A stretch of DNA of 64,000 nucleotides. It comes from Vibrio sp. VB16. Its GTDB lineage: Bacteria; Pseudomonadota; Gammaproteobacteria; Enterobacterales; Vibrionaceae. Location of the stretch: assembly GCF_015594925.2 (NCBI RefSeq), contig NZ_CP087590.1, positions 1,922,001 to 1,986,000 of the forward strand, read 5' to 3'. The number at the start of each line of letters is the position of its first letter. Position 1 is the stretch's first letter. Below, piece by piece: positions 57,991 to 64,000 of the stretch. The notes beneath the pieces were generated by a model. That model saw nothing but the letters and a program-made list of their open reading frames with translations, searched no databases and was not told the origin of the DNA. Position numbers and translations under genes: made by a program.

Positions 57991-60147
57991 TTACAACGAG
58001 TTTACTTGTTGTTTAGCAAAATGAATCAATGACAGGTCTGAATTCTCTTTACCCATTAAACTCAGGCCTATCGGTGCTTTACCAATAGTTATTGCAGGTA
58101 TTTGCAACTGGGGCCAGCCACTTAAACCTGCAATAGAGGTGAGCCCGAGCAATACTTGCCTTTCGTTATTGACTTCATCCTTATTCGAGTCGATCAACGG
58201 TGCGACACTAGGAACCGTTGGCATGAGTAGAACACACCCGTCGGGTAACCAATTCGCTTTTTCACCATTCCATTCTTGCAGTTGGCTCAAGGCTCTTTCT
58301 TTGTCCTCACTGCTGATATTTTGCCCCCACCGCAGACGCTGTTGGATGTCGGCACCAAATGCAGATAAATTCGCCGTCAACCATTCACGATGAGTGACCC
58401 ACAAAGAGCAGGCTTGAAGCACTGAAAAGCAGAATCTTCTCTCCTCTGCGCTCAATGGAGGGTCATCCAAACGCGTTGTATGCCCCTCAAAATTTAAGAA
58501 AATCTGCTCAGCATAAGATTTCAGTTCTTTATTGACACCGTCCCATAACACCTCGCACCACGCCATACTATTTAATGGGACGATCGTCTTATTTCCTAAT
58601 AATGATTGAAAGCCCTTTTCCAGCATTGACAGCTCCTTTGCCAGCAAGCCCGGGGTATCAAACATTGGCGCAAGCGCTATCAACCCTTGTGCAGAAATAG
58701 CACCATAAGTCGGTCGCATACCAAACAATCCACAGTAACTTGCAGGGACTCTAATTGACCCCCCTGTATCAGTTGCCAATGAAAGGTCGGACTCCCCCAG
58801 AGCAACCGAAACCGCAGAACCTGAACTCGATCCCCCACTCGTACGCATGTTGTCACGTGGGTTAACAGAAACACCATAATGGCTGTTGTTGCCAGCAAGC
58901 GAATAGGCCAACTCGTCGAGTTGTGTTTTGTAGGTTAATTTCGCCCCGTGCTGTAACAAAAGGTCGACCACCTTCGCATTCTGTTTCTCAATTGGCGCTT
59001 GTGCTAACCAACTTGGAAGACCGGCTCCCGTCTTAAAGCCTTTTATAGCGAAGAGATCTTTAACAGAAACTCTGACTTCTGATAGTGCATCACTGATGAT
59101 GGTTTGTGTTTCATTTTCGACCGACGAGATGTCATCAATATTGTGAAGCTGGACAAAGGCATCACTCTTTGCGTTCTCTTTCTCTCTAGGGCAAGTAGCG
59201 GCCAGGCTATCCCCTAATGGTTTTTTTTTAATGGCCTTGTTGGCCACTTTCTTATGCTCAGACAACCAATGCTCCGCTATCTGTTCACGTGTCGCGTACC
59301 AAACATCCTTAAATTGCTTAACGTATGATATAAACCGTCTTAATCCCGCTATTCGCGCTGGCCTGCCGACTAGCCGACAATGTAGGCCAATACTCAGCAT
59401 TTTAGGATTTACGTCGCCCTCCAAATACAGTTCATCAAAGGCATCTTTTAGATACTGGTAAAACTGCTCACCGCAATTAAAGCCTTGCGGAGTAGCAAAG
59501 CGCATATCATTGGTATCCAGTGTGTAAGGCACCATTAATAAAGGTTTGGAGTAATTATCATCCCAATATGGCAATTCATCTGCATAGCTATCAGCACTAT
59601 AAAGAATGTCATCACGCTCCGCGATGAGCGCTAACGTGTACGGGCTCGTTCTACCAGTGTACCAGCCTTTCGGCTTACTACCCGTTACCCTCTCATGGAT
59701 AGAAATCGCCTCTTCCATGTGGGCTTTTTCTTGCTCTAGTGTGAAGTGTTGATAATTTATCCAACGTAAACCGTGGCTCGCAATTTCCCATTCAGAATCC
59801 AACATGGCTTTAACCACTTCAGGGTTCTTTTCTAGTGCTTTTGCAACACCGAAGACCGTTACTGGAATCTTTTCTTTATTGAACAATCGATGTAGACGCC
59901 AGAAACCAGCGCGGCTGCCGTACTCATAGATCGACTCCATACTAAGGTGCCTGTCTGGATAGGACTCTGCACCTATGATCTCAGAAAGAAACTTCTCAGA
60001 CCCTTCATCACCATGAAGCACACAATTCTCACCGCCTTCTTCATAATTAATAACAAATTGGACCGCAATTTTTGCCTTGTTGGGCCACTTTGGGTTTGGC
60101 GGCGTTTCTCCATACCCGACCAAATCTCTTGGGTAGTTATCGCTCAT
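57991..60147 (-). CDS. puuE: Fusion of PuuE allantoinase and amidase-signature hydrolase
   Basis: 718 residues from the ATG after AAGGAATGATT. Residues 1-305 are PuuE, the metal-independent allantoinase of the polysaccharide-deacetylase fold (PRDLVGYGETPPNPKWPN, YEYGSRAGFWRLHRLF, SHGLRW). A charged linker (305-355) leads to an amidase-signature domain (about 356-718) with Lys363 in VKDLF, cis-Ser440 in GGSSSGSAVSVA and nucleophile Ser464 in TGGSIRVPAS. The latter domain is short, like plant AMI1, and looks complete. I infer allantoin opening by the first half and oxalurate amide cleavage (HpxY role) by the second. It is the first gene of the unit. Confidence 0.9.
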   Translation of the reverse strand: MSDNYPRDLVGYGETPPNPKWPNKAKIAVQFVINYEEGGENCVLHGDEGSEKFLSEIIGAESYPDRHLSMESIYEYGSRAGFWRLHRLFNKEKIPVTVFGVAKALEKNPEVVKAMLDSEWEIASHGLRWINYQHFTLEQEKAHMEEAISIHERVTGSKPKGWYTGRTSPYTLALIAERDDILYSADSYADELPYWDDNYSKPLLMVPYTLDTNDMRFATPQGFNCGEQFYQYLKDAFDELYLEGDVNPKMLSIGLHCRLVGRPARIAGLRRFISYVKQFKDVWYATREQIAEHWLSEHKKVANKAIKKKPLGDSLAATCPREKENAKSDAFVQLHNIDDISSVENETQTIISDALSEVRVSVKDLFAIKGFKTGAGLPSWLAQAPIEKQNAKVVDLLLQHGAKLTYKTQLDELAYSLAGNNSHYGVSVNPRDNMRTSGGSSSGSAVSVALGESDLSLATDTGGSIRVPASYCGLFGMRPTYGAISAQGLIALAPMFDTPGLLAKELSMLEKGFQSLLGNKTIVPLNSMAWCEVLWDGVNKELKSYAEQIFLNFEGHTTRLDDPPLSAEERRFCFSVLQACSLWVTHREWLTANLSAFGADIQQRLRWGQNISSEDKERALSQLQEWNGEKANWLPDGCVLLMPTVPSVAPLIDSNKDEVNNERQVLLGLTSIAGLSGWPQLQIPAITIGKAPIGLSLMGKENSDLSLIHFAKQQVNSL

Positions 60148-60284
60148 AATCATTCCTTGTTGAGACTTCTTATTACGCGTTTGAATCGGGTTATGCGTCG
60201 TTGCTATACGGCTATGATTTAATGGTATCCATAGCAATGTAAATAAAATGATAGGAGTATATAGCCCTTATGTTAAGCAGTTTT

Positions 60285-60300
60285 CTGACCAAGTGTTCAG
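60285..60300. promoter_or_regulatory. RutR-like palindrome upstream of the puuE unit
   Basis: CTGACCA-AG-TGTTCAG: two 7-base half-sites in inverted order, 6 of 7 matching, separated by 2 bases. It lies about 140 bp before the puuE-amidase start, between that gene and the TetR-type regulator gene. It closely resembles the E. coli RutR box TTGACCA-N2-TGGTCAA. Confidence 0.7.
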
Positions 60301-60313
60301 GAAATCACTTAAC

Positions 60314-60955
60314 TCAGCGTAAACCTAACCCTTTTAGCACTATATTCACGGTAAAATTTCCAGCCTCTATAAACTCTTTATCATCGAGAGAACGGCCATT
60401 TATTAACTCTATCTCACTATCAAAATCCGCATAAAATTGTGTCGTCCCCCAAATGAGGAACAGTAAATAAAGTGGATTTACTTTTGGGATTAAACCTTCA
60501 TCAATCCATGTTTGAATGACGTTGACTTTGCTTTTCGACCACACAACCATTGGCTGTTCAATGGCATCTCGAATGATTGGCGCACCTTGAATTATCTCCA
60601 TTGCAAATATCTTAGAGCGCATTGGATGTGTTCGGCTATAACGCATCTTTTCAATAATATAGCGACGAATAACCTCGTCTGGGGCCTGTTGGTTTGTTTC
60701 AACGGAGAACCCTTGATTCCACATCTCAAGGATATCGGTAAGCAGTGCTTTATAAAGACCTGTTTTTGATTTGAAGTAATAGAGAATATTCGCTTTTGGC
60801 AATTCAACACTATCCGCAATAGCTTGTACCGAGGTGCCTTTGAAACCATATTTGGCAAACTCTTGTTCGGCCGCATATAATATTCGCTGCCTGTTTTTTG
60901 CGCGAATAGACCCTCCTTTCCCCTTAGCACTTTCTTCATTCACCGTGTCAGACAT
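60314..60955 (-). CDS. TetR-family regulator, RutR-like
   Basis: 213 residues from the ATG preceded by AGGATCGAT; a start 14 codons earlier is open. The TetR HTH is clear (ILYAAEQEFAKYGFKGTSVQ, SVELPKANILYYFKSKTGLY), and the second half resembles RutR (IFAMEIIQGAPIIRD, FLIWGTTQFYADFDSEIEL). RutR binds uracil or thymine and controls pyrimidine and purine catabolism. Three RutR-like palindromes stand in the region around it. It is on the same strand as puuE and 167 bp upstream, so probably regulates that unit and xdhAB. Confidence 0.93.
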   Translation of the reverse strand: MSDTVNEESAKGKGGSIRAKNRQRILYAAEQEFAKYGFKGTSVQAIADSVELPKANILYYFKSKTGLYKALLTDILEMWNQGFSVETNQQAPDEVIRRYIIEKMRYSRTHPMRSKIFAMEIIQGAPIIRDAIEQPMVVWSKSKVNVIQTWIDEGLIPKVNPLYLLFLIWGTTQFYADFDSEIELINGRSLDDKEFIEAGNFTVNIVLKGLGLR

Positions 60956-61138
60956 ATCGATCCTATTTTTATCGTTAAATTTCGTTGTTCTCTTCATTTT
61001 TGTCGTGCCTGTTTTAAAAACACAGCCCCAACTTCAACCTTATTCTCGTACTAATTTAGTGCAGACGCGCCAAGTTTGCCTCGTTCGACCATTCAAAGTT
61101 ACAACATAATCCTAGCAAACCTTACCTTTTCTAGTGAG

Positions 61139-61154
61139 TTGAACAATTGGTCAG
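61139..61154. promoter_or_regulatory. RutR-like palindrome upstream of the ABC transporter remnant
   Basis: TTGAACA-AT-TGGTCAG: the half-sites match the pattern of the other two operators. It stands 47 bp before the truncated ATPase ATG, in the promoter of the collapsed transporter operon and about 180 bp upstream of the regulator's start codon. Confidence 0.7.
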
Positions 61155-61200
61155 GTTATTGCATTAACCATTCCAATTATAGGAAAGGAATCAACACACG

Positions 61201-61634
61201 ATGACCAATGGATATCTATTAGAGCTCTGGAACGTGAGTAAGTTTTTTCCAGGTGTCATAGCAAATAACAATGTAAACCTGACCCTAAAAAAAGGAGAAA
61301 CACTGGCGTTACTGGGTGAATATGGCGCAGGCAAGTCAACTCTGGTGAAGATGATATATGGTGTTAATCAAGCCAGAGCTAGGGGTATCGGCATGGTTTT
61401 GCAGATGACATATTGCAAATCGCTTCTGTGAACCCTGAACTGCCTACTGACATCAAAGAGGCGATTATAGCCACACATGCTAAAATTAAATCAGGCGAGT
61501 TCCATCCTTTCACTGGCCCAATGAAAGATAACAGTGGTAAAGAAGTGATTGCAGCGGGACATACGCTGACGGATCAAGAGCTTGCGGGTATTAACTGGTA
61601 CGTAGAAGGTATCGAGGCAAAAATCCATAACTAA
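61201..61634 (+). pseudogene. Collapsed purine-nucleoside ABC transporter operon (ATPase 5' end joined to BMP 3' end)
   Basis: The first part encodes the N terminus of a nucleoside-type ABC ATPase (ELWNVSKFFPGVIANNNVN, Walker A reading GEYGAGKST for the normal GENGAGKST). About 30 residues expected after MIYGVNQ are missing, then ARARGIGMVLQ resumes and the frame runs into unrelated residues and a stop at 61431. From about 61395 a second frame encodes the C terminus of a BMP/PnrA-type binding protein (NPELPTDIKEAI, FHPFTGPMKD, LAGINWYVEGIEAKI), ending 61634. The rest of the ATPase, both permeases and most of the BMP gene are gone. A promoter, an operator and a terminator remain. Confidence 0.87.
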
Positions 61635-61643
61635 TCGCCCTCG

Positions 61644-61685
61644 AAAAGACTCACCAGCTTTTGTATAGCTCGTGGGTCTTTTTTT
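61644..61685 (+). terminator. Intrinsic terminator after the transporter remnant
   Basis: Stem AAAAGACtCACcAGC pairs with GCTCGTGGGTCTTTT (one mispair, one wobble) and is followed by a T-run. It begins nine bases past the BMP stop codon, so it was the operon's terminator and now insulates xdhA from upstream transcription. Confidence 0.85.
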
Positions 61686-61695
61686 ACCTAGTTAC

Positions 61696-61711
61696 TTGAC
61701 CAAGTGGACAA
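61696..61711. promoter_or_regulatory. RutR-like palindrome upstream of xdhA
   Basis: TTGACCA-AG-TGGACAA: one base away from the E. coli RutR consensus TTGACCA-N2-TGGTCAA. It lies 24 bp before the xdhA start codon and 10 bp after the terminator of the transporter remnant, so it should overlap the xdhA promoter or transcription start. Confidence 0.75.
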
Positions 61712-61735
61712 CTTTTTTTGGCACCGGAGGACGTT

Positions 61736-63187
61736 ATGTTAGAGATCATGATCAACGATGAAATTGTTCAAATAGAAACAGCAGCCGTTGATAGTATGCT
61801 ATTGCCCTATTTAAGAGAACAGCGAGAATTGACCGGGTCTAAAGAAGGCTGCGCCAGTGGCGATTGTGGTGCTTGTACTGTTGTTATGGCAGACATGGAT
61901 GAAGATAACCAGCTACGTTATCGACAGGTCAACGCCTGCATTACGCCTCTTCATGCGCTACACGGAAAAAAAATTGTCACCGTTGAACACTTGCAACAAA
62001 ACGGAAAACTGCACCCAGTGCAGCAGGCCGTTGTTGATAATCATGGTACACAATGTGGCTTCTGCACTCCCGGTATTGTGATGTCTCTGTATGCGCTTTC
62101 TAAACAAAAAAAACGCCCAGAAAATCCGCCGGATTATCTTTCTGGCAATCTTTGCCGTTGTACTGGTTACGGCCCGTTGATTAAAGCGGCAAACCTCATC
62201 GCTGATATCGGTATTGACGACCCAATAAGTCAAGACGAAGACACACTTGTCGAATGGATGCATTCGATAGAACCACAGAACACGGTCAATTATTGGAAGC
62301 CATGTGATCGAGAAACGCTTGGCAAACTTCGTACCAAACATCCAGATGCAAAACTGATTGCGGGTGGTACAGATTTAGCTCTTGAGGTAACCCAGCAATT
62401 ACAGCGTATAGACAAGATGATTGATCTCTCCGATGTGAAAGATTTACAAGGTATAACAAAAACCAAGTCAGGCTGGAGAATTGGATCCGCCGTGCTGCTT
62501 TCAAAATTACACGCTTTTATGCGTGAACATTACCCAAGCACAGACGAGTTAATTGAGCGATTGGGTAGCCTCACTATTCGAAACCGAGGTACGCTCGGTG
62601 GCAGTCTGGGTCATGCTTCACCTATCGGGGATGTGGCGCCATTACTTATCAGCTTAAATGCCCGTATCGAAATCGATAACGGCAAAAAGAAGCGACTATA
62701 CGCGCCGGAAGATTACATTACTGGTTACCGTGAAACCCTTATCAAAGACGATGAATGGATAAGTGCAATCCATATTCCTATATTGGCCCCGAATCAAAAA
62801 CACGCCATCTATAAGATCAGTAAACGGTTCGAAGACGACATCGCTACCGTTGTTTTGGCGATTAACCTGACCTTGGGAAGTGATAACCGTATTAAGGCTT
62901 GTATTTTATCTGCCGGGGGTATCGCGGCAAAATCTGTTCGACTTTCGCAACTCGAAGGCCTTTTTGTCGGCCGTCATTTCACCTCTGAGTTGGTCCGTAA
63001 AGTACAAAAACTCGTACCAAACGTTATTGCGCCCATTGGTGACGTAAGGGGCAGCGCGGAATATCGTATACAGCTTGTGCAAAACCTCATTCAGCGCTTT
63101 TATCTGGAATGTCATCAGGTCCCAACAAGGTTGAACACTCCACTCCATTCATCCAATGAAAAGAGTACAAAAGAGGTTAATCAATAA
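61736..63187 (+). CDS. xdhA: Xanthine dehydrogenase, iron-sulfur/FAD subunit XdhA
   Basis: 483 residues from the ATG preceded by CCGGAGGACGTT. Order: plant-type [2Fe-2S] domain with Cys39, Cys44, Cys47 and Cys68 (GCASGDCGACTVV), the helical [2Fe-2S] domain with Cys107, Cys110, Cys140 and Cys142 (CGFCTPG, NLCRCTGYGP), and the FAD domain (about 185-470, AGGTDLALEV, TIRNRGTLGGSLGHASPIGD). It passes electrons from the molybdenum subunit to NAD. It overlaps xdhB by one base. It oxidises hypoxanthine and xanthine to urate in the cytosol with XdhB. Confidence 0.96.
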   Translation: MLEIMINDEIVQIETAAVDSMLLPYLREQRELTGSKEGCASGDCGACTVVMADMDEDNQLRYRQVNACITPLHALHGKKIVTVEHLQQNGKLHPVQQAVVDNHGTQCGFCTPGIVMSLYALSKQKKRPENPPDYLSGNLCRCTGYGPLIKAANLIADIGIDDPISQDEDTLVEWMHSIEPQNTVNYWKPCDRETLGKLRTKHPDAKLIAGGTDLALEVTQQLQRIDKMIDLSDVKDLQGITKTKSGWRIGSAVLLSKLHAFMREHYPSTDELIERLGSLTIRNRGTLGGSLGHASPIGDVAPLLISLNARIEIDNGKKKRLYAPEDYITGYRETLIKDDEWISAIHIPILAPNQKHAIYKISKRFEDDIATVVLAINLTLGSDNRIKACILSAGGIAAKSVRLSQLEGLFVGRHFTSELVRKVQKLVPNVIAPIGDVRGSAEYRIQLVQNLIQRFYLECHQVPTRLNTPLHSSNEKSTKEVNQ

Positions 63188-64000
63188 TGCGTAAATTAAC
63201 CCATTTAAACCCGGTAAGTGGCGAAAAACAAATGCGCTCGTCAAACATTGTTGGCCAAAGTTACAAACACGAAAGTGCCATTAAACAAGTCACTGGTGAC
63301 GCGGCATTTCTAGACGACTACCCAACCCCTAAAGGGTGTTTGCATGGTGCCGTCATAACCGCATCTATTGCAAAGGGGAAGATAACAGCGCTTGATCTTT
63401 CTCCCGTAAAAGCGATGCCTGGTGTCGTCGCGGTTTATGGGTATCACGATATCCCCGGAAAAAAAGATATCGGTCCAATTGTCAAAGGCGACCCACTACT
63501 CAGCGATAACGAAATAAAGTTCTATCAACAACCAGTCGCACTTGTATTGGCTCGAAGCCATGTTCAAGCAGTAAAAGCCGCAAAGAAAGCTCAGATTGAA
63601 TACGATATCGATCTGAATCCTATCCTTGATTGTGTGAGAGACGGCAATCAAGCAGAAGTGTTGCCTGCAAATACCATGGGAACACCAGTGTCAGTCGAAC
63701 AGTTTGAAAAAAGTGACATCGTTATTTCTGGTCAACAGCATATTGGTGGGCAAGAGCACTTCTACCTTGAAGGGCAGATAAGCCTTGCAGAACTCACCGA
63801 AGACAAGGGGATATTTTTACGCACCTCAAGCCAACATCCAACCGAGGTACAAACACTCGTCGCCGAAGTGCTCGATATTCCATTTAACAAAGTGACCGTA
63901 GATATGCGTCGAATGGGCGGAGGCTTTGGAGGCAAAGAAACACAAGCTGCTCAATGGGCGTGTTTAGCCAGCATGGGCGCATTGTTGTCTGGTAAAGCGG
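63187..64000 (+). CDS. xdhB: Xanthine dehydrogenase, molybdenum subunit XdhB (5' part)
   Basis: The frame starts at ATG 63187, overlapping the xdhA stop (TAATG), and stays open for 271 codons to the window edge. The N-terminal residues match the xanthine dehydrogenase large subunit: SAIKQVTGDAAFLDDYPTP, then GGQEHFYLEGQIS and RMGGGFGGKETQAA, the last a molybdopterin-contact segment. The remaining part of about 500 residues lies beyond the window. Downstream an XdhC maturation factor and guanine deaminase are usual, but cannot be seen here. Confidence 0.95.
   Translation, partial: MRKLTHLNPVSGEKQMRSSNIVGQSYKHESAIKQVTGDAAFLDDYPTPKGCLHGAVITASIAKGKITALDLSPVKAMPGVVAVYGYHDIPGKKDIGPIVKGDPLLSDNEIKFYQQPVALVLARSHVQAVKAAKKAQIEYDIDLNPILDCVRDGNQAEVLPANTMGTPVSVEQFEKSDIVISGQQHIGGQEHFYLEGQISLAELTEDKGIFLRTSSQHPTEVQTLVAEVLDIPFNKVTVDMRRMGGGFGGKETQAAQWACLASMGALLSGKA

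Noticed and set aside
61413..61634. Stand-alone 73-residue gene downstream of the truncated ATPase
   Set aside because: It matches only the C-terminal end of BMP-type binding proteins, starts at a TTG without a ribosome site, and is better explained as a deletion remnant.

Overview
The window reads as a chromosomal stretch of a marine gammaproteobacterium, most likely a Vibrio or close relative. The grounds are a moderate GC content (low to mid 40s percent by eye), dense short-spaced operons, YehS, Mak, AldB and NemA homologues of enteric/vibrio type, and abundant c-di-GMP, LysR and secreted-protein genes. No rRNA, tRNA, integrase, transposase or CRISPR array was seen. All functional names rest on motif and family recognition from the sequence alone; no database search was run.

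Layout. 1-5.7 kb: end of a chemoreceptor gene, a PAS-GGDEF-EAL protein, two small conserved genes, and a LysR regulator divergent from a C45-type Ntn hydrolase. 5.7-16.9 kb: an old yellow enzyme and a LuxR-type regulator, then a catabolic island (aldehyde dehydrogenase, TctA/B/C transporter and universal stress protein on the minus strand; an FAD amine-oxidase-like enzyme and a cupin diverging from it), then yehS and a DEAD-box helicase. 17-24.4 kb: fructokinase Mak, AldB aldehyde dehydrogenase with a well-formed sigma-54 promoter beside a divergent AcoR-like activator, and an Asp/Glu racemase-LysR-PLP desulfhydrase/deaminase trio.

24.4-33 kb: small unknown genes, a fasciclin lipoprotein, then a minus-strand operon of envelope proteins (pre-peptidase-domain protein, secreted metacaspase-like protease with a DUF4384-like tail, orphan CHASE2 sensor, small exported protein), divergent from an exported DUF900 alpha/beta hydrolase and a small membrane protein. 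33-39.7 kb: a seven-gene operon joining a LytS/LytTR two-component pair to an FtsX/MacB-type ABC transporter, a LolA-like periplasmic protein, an outer-membrane barrel and an exported helical protein. 39.8-52.9 kb: a kinase-fold protein, an SMP-30 lactonase, a 1695-residue exported protein with helical repeats, a beta propeller and a C-terminal caspase domain, a periplasmic-sensing GGDEF-EAL protein, a second metacaspase-like protease and a SemiSWEET. Three exported caspase-family proteins in about 25 kb is the most unusual feature of the window.

52.9-64 kb: a purine-catabolism locus. XdhA/XdhB would make urate; PuuE would open allantoin; AllC/HpxK and PucG/HpxJ would carry allantoate through ureidoglycine to oxalurate; an amidase domain fused to PuuE and an HpxW-like Ntn hydrolase are good candidates to take oxalurate via oxamate to oxalate. 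A RutR-like TetR regulator sits inside the locus, and three 16-bp palindromes close to the E. coli RutR box lie upstream of the puuE operon, of the ABC remnant and of xdhA. A former purine-nucleoside ABC transporter operon has collapsed into a 434-bp scar between the regulator and xdhA.
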